Origin: Mytilus trossulus
Taxonomy: Eukaryota; Mollusca; Bivalvia; Mytilida; Mytilidae
Assembly (NCBI RefSeq): GCF_036588685.1
Contig: NW_026963310.1
Location: 3,410,001 to 3,474,000 of the forward strand
Direction of reading: 5' to 3'
DNA: 64,000 nt
Part shown: positions 24,399 to 37,892 of the stretch, in pieces
Layout: each line of letters starts with the position of its first letter
How positions within the stretch are numbered: the first letter of the stretch is position 1
Position numbers and translations under genes: made by a program
Notes under the pieces: generated by a model
What the model saw: the letters and a program-made list of their open reading frames with translations, nothing else
What the model was told of the DNA's origin: nothing
The model's database searches: none

Positions 24399-25143
24399 AC
24401 TAAGACCTTTAAAAATTGACAGAAAGATTAGATTTGCAAGCCTATTGAGGTTTTGGACCATATTTTATAGAGTTGTTTAAAAGATAATTTCTGCATATTT
24501 AAGCTCCAACAACCATTTCATATATAATTTGAGGTGAAATTAGAGATTCATTTAACAATTAACATGTTTATTCTTTTTATTATACTAATTTAGTCTATTA
24601 CCCCCATGGTAAATTGTTATTTTTAATATTATTTTTTTAATTAAAGATTTGCAATTTATGTCAGTATAATCTCATACTGTTGAAACTTTGTAGATAAAGT
24701 TAAGTATTAATTATTTGAAATAGATATAAGACATGAACATTGTACATGTATGTAAGATTTTCGTAAGTAAAACACAAACTGACAATGCCTTGGCAAAAAA
24801 ACATTTAACAAAAAAAAGACATACAACAGTTTACATATACCTTACATAGAAAACAAATTAAGCAAAATAAAACCCACCAAGAATAAGGGGAGTGGAGGTG
24901 ATCTGCACATTGAATATCAAAATGATTACTGGTATTGTTAATTTTAAAATGGTTGCTTGTAGCATTTTCTTATCATACGGGTATATAATCGTCAGTTAAT
25001 TTATGAACAATGATATTGATTTAAAAAAAATCTTTTTTTCTAAAAAGCAAATAAGAAATTACACTTCGCACTCTTGGCACACATTTCGTGACACTAATTA
25101 TCTTATGGAATATTTCCATACACAAAGCCTCATTTAAATCATT

Positions 25144-25344
25144 TACTGTGGATTCATTATTTTAGTGGTTACCAATTTCCGTTGCTAGGTGAAAAATATG
25201 AATTTCATGGGTATACGATTTGTACAGTTTCACCAATTCTTCACAGGAACCTTCAATAAAATTGTACTTAGTTGAAAACTAATTAAATACTCATGAAATC
25301 AACTGAAAAATAGGTACCCCACAAGTAATATTGAATCCACAGTA
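25144..25344. mobile_element. TA-flanked MITE, 'TACTGTGGATTCA' family
   Basis: TIRs TACTGTGGATTCATTAT and ATATTGAATCCACAGTA. About 200 bp, no ORF. Its right-hand TA is also the left-hand TA of the next MITE. Confidence 0.83.
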
Positions 25345-25557
25345 CTGTAAATTCTGAAATTATTGAATGCATTAATATTTACTATTGGGGTTTTGTTATT
25401 TTAGACTAAAATGCGATTTATTTTTTTATGATATTGTGAAAAAAAACTGTTTAATTCACATAAAAATTTTCAAAATGCAAGTTTAATTTCTTGAAATATA
25501 ACCTGTTACATTTTTTGCAATAATAAAAACATTGCAATAGTTTCTGAATTTACAGTA
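25343..25557. mobile_element. TA-flanked MITE, 'TACTGTAAATTC' family, copy 2
   Basis: TIRs TACTGTAAATTCTGAAATTA and TTTCTGAATTTACAGTA. The core aligns with 24190-24398 (ATGCGATTT, TTGCAATAATAAAAAC). Confidence 0.83.
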
Positions 25558-25741
25558 TACTCTTTGGTTTTGAGATGAACACGATTAACTAATCTGTTTT
25601 TGTAAGAGATGAAATAATTATTGTATTTTAGAGAAATTAAGACATTGCACTGCAGCATGAATTTTTTATTTTACATGTTTTACCAGAAAAAAGGGAAACA
25701 GTATATCTATATATTTTGTGGTTATTATCAACAATATTTTT

Positions 25742-26001
25742 AGGGGCCTTGGTGGCCGAGGGGTCTAAGTAGTTACTACTGTAATCACTAGCCAGTCAAC
25801 ACTGAGGTTGTGAGTTGGAACCCTGCTTGTGTGGGTGCACTTGACTCCAATCTTAATTTACTAGGAATGTCAGTTTTTCTATCGAAGGTCAGTGGTTTTC
25901 TCCAGACACTCCGGCTTCCTCCACCAATAAAAACTGGCCGCCACTAAATAGCCTAAACGCAGTGCTAAAAAGTGGCCTTAAAACACCAAAAATCAAATCA
26001 A
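25742..26001 (+). mobile_element. tRNA-derived SINE with 15-bp target-site duplication
   Basis: The head has an A-box-like TGGCCGAGGGGTCTAAG and a B-box-like GTTGGAACC (Pol III promoter). Next come CTCCGGCTTCCTCCACCAAT and AACTGGCCGCCAC, modules common in molluscan SINEs. The tail is AATCA repeats. A perfect duplication (ATCAACAATATTTTT) lies at 25727-25741 and 26002-26016. Retroposed by a LINE in trans; intact ends suggest a recent insertion. Confidence 0.92.
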
Positions 26002-26016
26002 ATCAACAATATTTTT

Positions 26017-28667
26017 CTATGTACAAAGATGATTTGACTATATGGTCACGTTTACACCCCAAAGAATTTACAAAAAGAAGCATTGAATTCTTAAGTGATA
26101 TTCATTCTATGATCATATTTTATGTTATAATTTGTATTTGGAAACATTGGATATGGGATATCATTGTTTTTTTTTCATTTATAATTGATAAGGATTCTCA
26201 TGAGTGAATTTTAATGTTTTTTAAATGTTTTATTTCTCAGTTATGCTTTTTATCTTTTTTTGTGTCTGATAATTTTGGGTTTTCATCTTGTAAAATGATC
26301 AACATCACTTTAAATTTGATTTTTTGTTTATGGTAAACCATTTTTGACATTTTTTGGGTCTTCTGCTACAAAGAACAGACTGCTTCTTTTCTGATTTCTT
26401 GAAAAATCTAGAAAAGACAATACTTCATCAAGAAAAAATGAAGATTTAATTGAGATAAAACATGCAACAAAATATAAATGAATATTTTGAAAAAAATAAT
26501 TTTTGATAAGTTTAGGGACCAGCAGTAACATACCTTGTTTTATGCATGTTTTGTTAAATAAGTGCTATAAAATTTCAGAATTTTTTGTCATGCATCTTGA
26601 ATGTCAATTATTTATAAAAGCTTTCAATAAGAAATAGAAAATTATATCTAACCTTTTTACAAATATGTTCTGTTTGGTGTAATTTTTTATGCTTACAAAA
26701 CAAAAGAACTATCAATTTGAATTTTGTACCACTTACTAAATTGAATAGTGTTTTATAGAATGTATGATGAGGGAATTTATTTTTTTTATTTGTGTGATTT
26801 TCCTTTGTTCATCTGATTAAGGTGTTTACATTGATATTTATTAGACAAATGATAATAAGATGATCCTTATAACTACTGATGTTTTGAAATTTTTATTTTC
26901 TTTTAAGAAGACACACCAAAGACATATGAAAAGATCGACTTTTCTATTTTATGGTGAATATGCTTTTTGTATTTTTAAAATGCTATCATTTGAAATCTTT
27001 TATAAAGACTTACTAAAATTTGAAATTATGACACAAAAGTGAACAAAATTGAAATGTCCCAAAGAAAAAAAATCAGGATATCAATAATTTTTTATCACCA
27101 TTTAGAAATATATTGATTTCACATCTGAATTGTTTTAATTATTATATCTCAATTATTGGTATGTTTGATGACAATAAGTCTATTTTTATATTACCGACTT
27201 TTGTCTCCAGGCTCTATTTTTTTGACAGGTCACTTTAATACACAGTGGTAAGACATCCTGGTATTCTGTCAACTATTTCAAACCTAGAGAAGTAAAATCA
27301 AACATATAACGGTGCAATTTGGGGGAAAAATTAACTCCTTTCTGATGATTTAATCATGTATAGAAAGCATTAAACAGTAAACTTTCCCTCAAATTTGTAC
27401 CAATTAAAATCTTGAATTTAATTTTTTAAATTGCTCTTGCGTGACTGATTGCCAGGATGTAAACCACTTATAGAAGGTAATCTGTCGAAAAAATATAAAT
27501 TTCTGGGTTAAAAGTCAATAATATGAAAATGGTATATATTGTCAAACATTTTACGACTGTAGTTAAGGGCGGTAACTCTGGGAAAAGTGTTAGTTGTGTT
27601 TGTAATACATAATATATTAGTACATTAATTCATACAAGTTTTTTCTAACTTGGTACATGTGCATTACTGTTGATGACTGTTGAAGTCTTTATTTTTGTTA
27701 TATCAGTATTTTACATAGTTTACTTATTCCTTTTAGTCATTTTTCCATATATTTATTTTTTAATTGAGTATTGGATTTTGTAATAAAGTTTAAAAATGTT
27801 TTGAATTTTTTTTTCTCACTTATCTATACCAGGATACCAGCAGTAAAAACATCCTTTATTTATCTTTATCATTTTTGTCAAGCCTTCACATGCTGTGGTT
27901 AAAGATTTTGAAATTTCAATAACTGTCTTAAAATATGCTAGAATTTTACCAAACTTGGACAGAAGCTTGTTTATGTTAATAAGATATTATCTAGAAGGAA
28001 ATTTTGTAAAAACTTATTCCTGTTTTTTACTTATATTAATTATAAATGAATCTTACAGTTATCACTTTTTTGTTTGTTTCAAAAGCGAGACAAAAGAGAT
28101 CCTACATTCCATGTCCTCAGCGGCAGCATCCTCAAATATTCCCTCTGTGGTTAAATTTTTTATAACTTTCTTAAACTATCCTTGAATTCTACTACACTGA
28201 AAAAAAACATAGACAACTGCAAAAGTAGGCAAGACAATGGGTCTGCTGAACCCCTACACATTTTTCATTGTACCTAATAATTATCTCATGAATGTTTTGG
28301 TTTGAATACTAAGCAGGAAATTAAATTTAAATAAAACTAAAAACTTTGAGATAATTAAGTGTTTATCAGACATTAAATAATTCTTTTGTGAAAATCAAGC
28401 ATCCATACATGAGGTAGCCATTTGATAAAATTGTTTTCGTTTTATACACAATGAGAATAAATTCAACACTGATTGAATACATAAGATAAACTCATTTTAT
28501 ATTTGATCTAACGAACATCAACTTCTAAAAGTCAAGAAGTCATGGATATGGATGACTTAACTACCACTTTATGCAAAAAAAAACAAACAAAAATCAATCA
28601 TTTAGTATTCACTGTTAGATACATAATACAATAATAATAATTGCTGATATTAGACAACATTAAATTA
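26017..28667. other. AT-rich gene-free stretch
   Basis: No gene recognised. 27895-28030 carries the dispersed sequence AAACTTGGACAGAAGCTTGT, common in mussel DNA; nearby open frames are AT-rich and look accidental. Confidence 0.5.
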
Positions 28668-28845
28668 AAGATGTGGTATGATTGCCAATGAGCCACTTCA
28701 GAAACACTAAATAACAGGATGTGTATATTTACAGGTCACCAACTGTAAGCTTAATCCATACCGTATAGCTAGCTAAACAATACCCCTTAATGACAAAATG
28801 TGGAGCAATTCAAAATAGAAAACCAAAAAGGCCTGATTAATACCC
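28668..28845 (+). repeat. Dispersed mussel-type 'gattgccaatgag' repeat
   Basis: AAAGATGTGGTATGATTGCC followed by AATGAGCCACTTC, CAGGTCACCAACTGTAAGC, ATCCATACCGTATAGCTAGC and a tail ending AAAAAGGCCTGATT. A full-length but diverged copy. Confidence 0.72.
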
Positions 28846-29067
28846 CAACTCCTTTAAATGTAGGATGAACAGAGAATATACAATGATGAGGTGTTCAATT
28901 AGTATTTATATTTCCAAACAGTCTCAATATCATCTCCATCACCGGAAAAAAAAATGGAGCAGGTGTTATTTTACTACTAGAAAATTATGTACGACAAAGC
29001 ACTTAACTACGATCATACAGAAACAAACTGTTGTCTTAATTTATCAATTTGTAGAGATACGTTGAAG

Positions 29068-29108
29068 CAGGGACTTTCTATACTATTCTTCAGTATAGAA
29101 AGTCCCTG
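29068..29108. repeat. Perfect 17-bp hairpin
   Basis: CAGGGACTTTCTATACT, 7-base loop, AGTATAGAAAGTCCCTG. No T-run follows, and no gene end is adjacent. Confidence 0.88.
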
Positions 29109-30156
29109 GTTGAAGACAGCAGAAACCGTCTTTAGACAACTGTTATAGTCAATAAATACATTTTTAGTCCGTTCGGCTTTCGAAAATAAGAAAACAAAAT
29201 GTCCTGACACGATTCAATGTAAGCCAAAACGAACGACAAAATTGTGGAATTGATTTATTATATGCTTAATAATTGTCCAATTTGTAAAATTAACTATTAA
29301 ACGAGACAACCACTGATTTATCGGACATATCTGACTGGGAAAGATACATGAAGAATATGATGGTGTTAAAATATTTCAACACATAACTGTATTAATGATC
29401 TGCGACAGTATTAAAACAATTATCCAAACTCAAAGAACCCATTGGAAAAGCCTTGGCTAGTCAGCTCGGCAAAGAACAACAGCACGAAAAATACAAAGCA
29501 CCGATATATATATAAAAGATGAGTTTTCGCAGCTATTGAAATAAAAGGTCAATGCTCACGTCTAACAAAAACAGTTTGAAAATATCAATTCTTATATGAC
29601 GACCTATTATCGTCAACCAGTATAATCACAATATATCTACATTTAGCGCAAACGCAGTAATACACAAAAACGGCATTTTCGTGTTTCGACCAACTTATTT
29701 GTACTACCTGATATTCTTTATTTATCTACATTAAAACCCCCTGTTTACGTAGGCCAATATTCAGATACAATATATTCATCTCTATTCTACAGCAAAATAA
29801 ACAAATCAGTCCATTCCTATTTATACTTCATGGTAAAATTTAATAAAACCAAAATTCCGCGAAATAATGTTGTTGTCTTGGCATGGCAACGAAACAAAAG
29901 TGACGTCACAATGCTTCCGCAAACAAAAAATCAAATGTAAATACTGGGTGTTTTAAGCTTCTTGAACGCATCAGAACGGATACATTACATTAGAAGAAAA
30001 TATATAAGTGAAAAATGCGATTGAAAAAAAAAATAATCATTGAATTGTATAATATTACTTAAATTATCAAAGTTGGGTAAACGGAACAGCCAAAACAGTA
30101 TCGTATGTATCATGTGTATAGGGCTTTCACGGTTAACAAATTTACCGGATTTGTCC

Positions 30157-30489
30157 TAGTCAAGCCCTGGCCTCAGTGGCTCATTTAAGAAAAAAAAAAA
30201 TTGTTGTCACTGAGTCCAACCTCGCCCTCCATTACCTTCAATGGTGCAAGCTCCCGGATAGATTACCCGGGGGCGATAGAGACAATGCCAGAGCGCTCAA
30301 GTACGAAAAATGTATCACAAATGGTAAAACTTGATAAAATAAACAAGTTGCATACCTGAAATGCTTGTACACTATATGGAAACTCATCTTAACAGAAGGA
30401 AATCCCTTGCAGTCGGAGCTCAGTGACAACAACAAAAACACAAAAAAAAAACAACAACAAAACGAGTCACTGAGGCCAGGGCTGGACTA
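30157..30489. mobile_element. TIR element with 9-bp target duplication, 333 bp
   Basis: Ends TAGTCAAGCCCTGGCCTCA and TGAGGCCAGGGCTGGACTA, with inner arms around GTTGTCACTGAG / CTCAGTGACAAC. GATTTGTCC flanks both sides (30148-30156 and 30490-30498). A 9-bp duplication fits a Mutator-like source. No ORF. Confidence 0.87.
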
Positions 30490-30512
30490 GATTTGTCCTT
30501 AAAGAATCGAAA

Positions 30513-30666
30513 TAATTCATGGAAGCCGTAGATTTGTTTTCATTTAACCATGGATAGGGCATTTGTATCCGTATTTTACCCCTCGCTAACGCTCAGGGTA
30601 CAATAATCGAATATAAATACCCAACCCATGGTTAAATGAAAACAAATATACGGCTGCCATGAATTA
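30513..30666. repeat. Foldback element, about 45-bp arms
   Basis: TAATTCATGG, GTTTTCATTTAACCATGG at the left mirror CCATGGTTAAATGAAAAC, CCATGAATTA at the right. The loop contains CCTCGCTAACGCTCAGGG. It lies 24 bp from the 30157-30489 element. Confidence 0.83.
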
Positions 30667-31825
30667 TATTTTAATCAATACACATCCAATCGGAATAGTG
30701 TCAAGACGTCATGAACGGCAAGAGGAAAGGCAAAACATTGTGGTGTTATACCATAGGCCAATAACTAAATAAGTGTTCATATTGTAGTAGCAATCTAGAT
30801 GATAGTTTAAATTTATTAAATATAAATAAATCAATGAAAGTATACATAACTCTTGCTTCTTACATCACATAGAATCGATATGTTTGAAACAAAATTGAAT
30901 TTTCTGACATCTTGTAATACAGCTTGAGTGTCTTGACTTTTTTGGGTATAAAAATATGTACAAACAATATCCTACGCAAAACAACCTTGAATTGTTATAA
31001 AAATGGCCGATACTCCAAAACCTTGTTTAATTGTTTTGTATTGGGTACCTTCAACAACGAGAACAAATATCTGTAGCAGTAAAATTTACATATTTTTACA
31101 TTATAAATCTTCGAAATAAGTATATAAAGCGGAGTTATGCCACCTTGTACGAATAACCCTTTTAACAACTACGAGTAAAAAAGAACATTCGCACGTTATA
31201 CAGATATTAATTGTTGTTGCCTCAACACATATCAAAATGCATCTATAAACCAGTTAAAACACGATTAAACTATGATTTAACATGTATCGTAAACGTTGTT
31301 TCACTTTGAGTATAGGATAACTCTCTTTATTTCAACCAAACACGCGTATGTCAGTTAAAAAGTTGAATACGATTTTCTAATTGATTGCTCAGATAATCTT
31401 AACTACAGTTCAAAGTTATTATATTGTCTGTCTTAAGAACAGAAATGAAGATTGGGTGCATATTCCGAAAGTTATTATCAACATTCACACATTTTTAAGG
31501 TATATCCAGATGCACTAAACATTTTTTTAAAACAATTCTTCCAGTGAAATAAGTGTCAATGCTCAGGGTTAACTTATTCAAACAACGTTTTCTGCAATTT
31601 TCGTTTACAAAATTCAGCATGATTTGACATTACTTTCTTTTGAAATGCATTATAAAAAGTGAGATATATGGAATGGTATATTTATAAAAAAAAGTCAATC
31701 AATTAAACATGTTTAAAATAGTCCATTAGCTATTTATAATGGAAGCATTATACACTGTCACCGTTCTGCATACTAAACAATAAAGCAACTGTTACATTAT
31801 AATGTATGTCTTAAGAACAGAAACT

Positions 31826-31885
31826 ATCCATAGGTTTACGAGTTTTGAACAGCGGTATACTACTGTTGCCTTTATTTACATGATA
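31826..31885 (-). repeat. Fragment of the 'gtagtataccgctgttcaaa' repeat
   Basis: Plus strand ACGAGTTTTGAACAGCGGTA followed by TACTACTGTTGCC. This is the inverse of sequence at 34222 and 34676. Confidence 0.65.
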
Positions 31886-32320
31886 TATTTTCAACATACA
31901 TAGTATTGACGTCTATAATTCATTCAACGTATTGCAGACGTCAATCTTGTGTTATTTGGAAGACCAGCTGTATCAAGAAAACAATTTCGATTTTTCAAAT
32001 CCCCCCCCACCCCCCACCCCAAATTTTACTGAAATTTAACGTTTGTCGTAGTTAAAATGTAGATGCAGTCTGATAATTTTTTTATTAACACCAATTGTTT
32101 GTAAAACCTTCACAAAAGGTTTTGGAACTGAGAAACATTTTCTTTTATCTAAGAAATACAATCGTTAGTAAACGTTTTTCAAATATATTATTTATAATTT
32201 TCTGTTATTTTACTTTTGAATGATATTTTCTTTGAATAACTATAAGCATACATTTTGTAGTGACAAGATGATTGCTCATTACCTCATTAATGTCTAAGGT
32301 TTTATTTAAACCTAATTATA

Positions 32321-32771
32321 GGTTGCATTTCTGTAAATATTGACAATGCAATTTCCCATAGGAACTCCTTTAACGGCTAAAATTGTATCCCTTTTACTAT
32401 CAAGTTTTGAAAAAAATCTGATCATAGAATTGAAAGTTCATTTGCACCACAATTTTTTTCAAAGGTCAAAATATAGGGCTGTGCGGCATATTTTCAAAGT
32501 TTATATGCCCTGAACTTCTCAGAGTTTAAACTTACACTAATTTTCTTAACTACCCCTACCTCGAATGAAAGGTTACCACAGATTTCAATGTAAACAATAT
32601 GCACGTGTTTATTTACTGGTAACATTCCCAAGTTTTGTCTCTGCGATATGGAACACAGAGAGCACAACTGGGAACCAGTATGTAAAAAAAATATTTTTCT
32701 ATGAATATTCAATTTCTCCCCCAAAAAGGCGTGTTTTCAGAAACAGTTGTATTTACAAAGTGCAACCTTAT
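32321..32771 (+). repeat. About 450-bp dispersed repeat, copy 1 (inverted relative to 57 kb)
   Basis: Runs from GGTTGCATTTCTGTAAATAT through AACTACCCCTACCTCGAATG and GGTAACATTCCCAAG to AACTGGGAACCAGTATG and GTATTTACAAAGTGCAACC. The same blocks occur in reverse order and strand at 57183-57636, with scattered substitutions. Confidence 0.85.
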
Positions 32772-34221
32772 AGCATATACAACAGTTTTATTTACTACTG
32801 TATTTTCATAGGGAAAAAAAACGTTGTTTACGCATTAAACACACACGTTTTATTCCGAACTGCTAAACTACATTGTCCTCTTGCACCCCTGTATGTGTTT
32901 GGGTTTATAAATAAAATCTTAGTGTTAGATAAGAAAAAAATTTAGTTTGGTTTAATTGTAATTAAATATGTATTCTTGTCTTTATATGATTATTACACGC
33001 CCATATCACCAATGAAATTTTCAACGTTGCCGTTTAATGGTCGTACCATTATTTGTTTGAATATAAAAAATCTTAAAAAATGGCAAGTTCAATTTGTTAT
33101 CATTCTGGAATTTGCCAACTTTCTTGTCATTTCGCAACTTCCCAATAACATATTTTCTAAATCAAAATGATAACTATGTACATCCATTTGAATTGTCCAT
33201 GAACACACACTTGCTAAGGTGAAAGTTTTGGATACTTAATTATTACCAGCAGTATATACTATGAGACGATTTATCAACGATAGGATATGCAGGAAAATGA
33301 AGGAAGCTGGCTTGTCATATTTTGGATTTTTTGTCAGATTTTCGGAATCCTATGGTTTTATCCATTTGAATGCCTTGAAATTTTTTGTCCTGTGACCACA
33401 ATTTTTTTAATTTTTCAAAATTTCAATGGCTAATATCTCGAAAACAAGTATAGTGACCTATATATTTTTTTTGCTCTTTGGGTTCCTTTATTAATCCCCC
33501 ATAAATTTAAACAAGTGTTTTGAAAAGTTAATTACTTTGAAACTAAGAAGCGAAAACCCTGAAGACAGAGATATCATACTTTCAGAAGTATTTTTAAATG
33601 TGTAATTATGTGTCCTCCTTAAAAAAATAATTATATACGACATAGACAAACTAAACCATATACCCTTGAGAAGAATGCCATTATTGGTTTTATTTGATGT
33701 GGTACATTTATTACCCAATATTTAGCACGATTAAGCTCTAAAAGCAATGCCATGTTTTGTAAGAAAAAAGAAATGCTGGAGAACTCCCTGACCGAAATAT
33801 CATAATTGGATCAATAAAGTTCATAATCAATGGAAATATTTATCCTATAGAAAATTATTGTCTAATTAGATTATATTGCGGTTAAAATGAAAAAACAAAG
33901 GGAAATCAAGGAAACTCACTCTATAATTTAATAATTACAATTTACTTGATGAAAAATATTTACATAAATGAACCATCTTACGCATTGACCATTTTGCTTG
34001 GTTTGTAGAATTTGAAACTTATCAACCCTATCACTCAATGCATTTAATTGTGTTTACAATATAACCTGTTCAACCGTCCTTATATAAATTCAAAAAGGTG
34101 TCTGTTAAACCAACTAGAAACCATTCCTGTACAATTTGACAAGAGGAATTTTGCATGTTTGTAAAACGACCCAATGTTACACCGTATATATCTTGTTTAA
34201 AAAAATCGGATTTGTCAGATA

Positions 34222-34500
34222 AAGACAGCGCAGTAGTATACCGCTTTTCAAAAGTCATAAATTGATTGAGAGAAAACTAATCCGGGTTACAAACTATAAC
34301 CGAGGGAAACACATCAATTATAACGGAACAGCAACAACACTGAAGTGCACCAAAACAAGCGCCAATATAGCATGCATACATAGAAACGAACTATTAGATA
34401 ACACCTGCCATATTCCTGACTTGGTACATGGTATGTTAAGAAAAATGACAGGTTGAACCCGGTTTGATGACTAGTTGAACCTCTAGCTTAAATAGCAACG
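34222..34500 (+). repeat. Dispersed mussel-type 'gtagtataccgctgttcaaa' repeat
   Basis: GCAGTAGTATACCGCTTTTC, AATCCGGGTTACAAACTATA, CGAGGGAAACACATCAATTA, AGAAACGAACTATTAG and CCTGACTTGGTACATGG in order. The start recurs at 34676-34725. Confidence 0.75.
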
Positions 34501-34675
34501 TTAAAAAGTATCGCTCAAATGACATCACTACCTGACAAAAATACAGCACAGACGCATGAGCACTCAGCACAGAAAAACGCTGACATGAATTATAGAATAG
34601 TCTTTACAACGTGTAAACCGCAGAACAAAAACGAACATCTTCCATTAACGACAGCACAGGACATCACCAATAAAG

Positions 34676-34725
34676 GCAACAGTAGTATACCGCTGTTCAA
34701 AGGTGACGAATTTTTGTAAAGGAAA
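34676..34725 (+). repeat. Second start of the 'gtagtataccgctgttcaaa' repeat
   Basis: GGCAACAGTAGTATACCGCT followed by GTTCAAAGGTGACG. Same family and orientation as 34222-34500. Confidence 0.65.
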
Positions 34726-35987
34726 TATAATCTGGAAATTCTTACAATTATTTTAATAATACAAGACCAAACAATTACCATGATTATGACTCTATTGAAA
34801 GGCCATTTTTAAATAACTGCTGTGGCGACGTCATAATTATTTGCACAAACACTTGATCCATGGCAAATGGAAATTATGTCGTTTATACTGACAAGTAAGA
34901 CAAATGTGAAATGTATCGAAAATACAGATTTCATAACACTACCGATAAGACATCACACAATAGCCAACCGAAACCACAACAGAGAGACATCAGAAATAAA
35001 CACATGCACGTTTGATGCACAAATACCAAGACACGTCGTATATATAGCAATGCAAATTCACACTCGACGATACTGTCATGTTTGAGTATAGGTCACATTT
35101 GGGACTTAGAAGACAGACGAAAATCTAAGACGTGGTAAAAATGTCATTATTTTCTGTGTATGAAATATGTATGGTGTGAACATTAAAGAGCATAACGTTT
35201 CGATTAATATATGTAAAAACCATCCGACGGAGCAAAAGGTATGTTACTGCTGCGAAATTGGAAATTGTTAATTTCAAGTTTACATGGATGTTTGAGATGC
35301 AAGTATTGATTGAAAGTGGGCTATTAAGTAAAATATGTATATAAAAGAACGTCCGAACCAGTGACAATTGTACAACAGATTACATATGTTTAGAATTCAC
35401 GAATTTTGCAAGGTATTTTTTCTTTTTGTTTTTTAGAAAGTTTTGAAAGAATTCTGCTTCATAGGTGTACAAAAACAAGTCGACCAGAAGGGGTGCGCAA
35501 TTTGTACCCATTTGAAAACCGACTATCTGTTAAAATATCAATCCTACAAAGTCGACAATTCAATTGTCGATTAAAATGTAAAGAATTTCGATGATATCAT
35601 CTTCAACGTTTTTTTGATAGAATCAGAGTGCTTCTTCACAAAAGAAGAATTATATAACCCAACACAAGTAATTTATAGCTATGATTCTCATTTTTATAGG
35701 AAAAGCTTTGTTTAATGAGATGGTGAAGTTAAACGTTCAATTAAGCATGGGGGATATTAGTGTAAAGCGTAGAAAAATCAAGGGGCTTCATGTTGCTGCA
35801 AAATTTCAGAGATTGGGATCTCAGATTAGCCATAGATCTTTAAAATTTTTGAGAATCCACATCTGATTATCACCACTGGTTAAATATATTTTATCACACT
35901 ATTTTACTGTAGACTTTGGTTCCTTTGATGTTTATACCAAAACAAATGAGGAAAAACTTATGATTTTGTAAAATGTAATTTATTGTA

Positions 35988-36195
35988 AAAAGTAAAATCA
36001 CAAAATACTGAACTCCGAGGAAAATTCAAAACGAAAAGTCCTTAATCAAATGGCAAAATCAAAGCTCTATCCCATCAAACGAATGGATAACAGTTGTTGG
36101 TACAGGCATTTTCTCATGTAGAAAATCGTTAATCGAACCTAGTTTATTAGTTAGCTAAACCTCTCACTTGTATGACAGTCTTATTATGTTCCATT
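35988..36195 (+). repeat. Dispersed mussel-type 'aaaatactgaactcmgaggaaaat' repeat
   Basis: AAAATCACAAAATACTGAAC, GAAAAGTCCTTAATCAAATG, GGTACAGGCATTTTCTCATG and AGCTAAACCTCTCACTTGTA in order. The head recurs at 50519-50582, and a diverged middle block at 38640-38700. Confidence 0.75.
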
Positions 36196-36499
36196 ATACC
36201 GACAACGATGCGTGGGCAAAACAAACAGATATTATAGTTAAAAATGTCAAATATACAGCAGTCAACATTTTATTATAATTTTAATCACAAAAAAAACCCA
36301 AGCAAATATGTAACAAACGCACGAAATGGCATATAGACCAAGTGAATGATGTTAAGAATATGTAAAATCACAAGTTGTGATATTTATTCCAAGCTCTTTT
36401 GAGAGACATTGCAATTAATTTTTTTACATGTGAAGACAATATGAATTGAGGATTTATCTACTGGAACAACGACAAAAATCGGCTCAAAATCATTGCTAA

Positions 36500-37300
36500 T
36501 GTATTATTCTTTTAACTCAACTCCTTTGCGTATTCCATTTCGTTTACTGATTCAATCCATAAGATGTTGTTCTCATACAAGTTAAAACGATGGTGAACAT
36601 ATATTTTAACCTATAACATCAAATCAAACAGACATAGACTCTCCCAACTGCACGTGATCGTCACATCTACTTATATTTATGTTTATATATCAGATCATAT
36701 GATAGTCAGCAATCTTCGGAGGTTATCGCTTCTGTTAATAAATAAGATGACTTACATACACACGACATGCTGACATATACTAACCAGTTAATGCATTGTC
36801 AATTGTTTATTTAAGACTTTTCGTAATTTGGATACACTACGTAATAAATCAAACGTAAAAATTTAAGTCAAATTGATGAACATGAATTTAACAGGTAATG
36901 TTCTTTAAACCATTTATGGTTGTTTGTAATCATTGATCATTTTGTTTTCATTATTGCTATTTACTAGAACGTTTTCTTGTGAACTTACCAGTAGCGTAAT
37001 TGTGGAAAACGTTTAAAATATTGAAGAGTTTATTTTCGCAAAGGCAGCATTTTCTACCAATGACCCGTTTTAATAGATTGACTTAACATTGTATAAAAAC
37101 GATTAACATACTGAATACGATCGATTGATAAGATGCATACGGTCTGAAAGTTAGTTAATATGCAAGTCTTAAAAATGAAATGTGAATCGATTCATTGGTT
37201 AGGGACGAATATTTTTGTTATCATTTTTCTTTTGTAAATGTATAATTCAGGAATATAAAATCCAACCCGTAATATTATCAAATCGACCCAGGACCTATAT
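36500..37300 (+). repeat. Duplicated segment A, promoter/first-exon-like (paired with 53.44-54.02 kb)
   Basis: Matches 53440-54020 in the same orientation: TATATCAGATCATATGAT / TATATCAGATTATATGAT, TCTTCGGAGGT, CATTGTCAATTGTTTAT and AAGACTTTTCGTAATTTG. It ends in an ATG at 36876-36878 followed by a donor AACAG|GTAATG at 36894/36895. Homology resumes after a gap (ATTTTTGTTATCATTTTTCT). See the finding on this pair. Confidence 0.8.
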
Positions 37301-37892
37301 TTTAGTAATACAAATATTTGAGTAGACCAACTGGTAGATTCAAATAACACGATTTCACAAAAGAGAAGATATATAAAATTACAAAGGACAAAACTTATAC
37401 TGTTAAAAAAATAGAATTTGAACTAGACTAACTGTTGGCATTTTAAATTTGTATTATACTTAATTTAACTTTTATTGTATGGGATTGTTGTGATGAAACT
37501 GTAATGTTTGTGCTATTTCTAAAGAAATATTATCAAGGCATTGATTTCTTATTTCAAAAGTTATGGTAGATTTTGGGGTATAAATTAAAATCCATTGATT
37601 TGTTTTTCACGCAGCAGGTTTCGACAAATTCTCTGATTTTGTGAAGATTATGCATTCAAATATAGAATTTTAGGATAAAATATCAGTCCGTATAATAATG
37701 GAATAAACATTGGGTTCACAGGACTCATTTCTTGCTACATGATAAAGGAGTTTAATTCACAACAAATTCTGTTATAAAAGAAAAAAAACATTATCTTAAT
37801 AATCTCCCTTTATCTGAGTAATATTTTCTTTGCGCAATGTAGTGTTAAGAACAAAAATGAATACAAAAGCAGTCTGTTTGTCTTTTTAATTT

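Larger units (their letters stand above)
30667..34221. other. Gene-free stretch
   Basis: Only the repeats at 31826 and 32321-32771 and a C-rich run at about 32000-32020 were seen. Short open frames here are AT-rich or lie in repeats. Confidence 0.5.
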
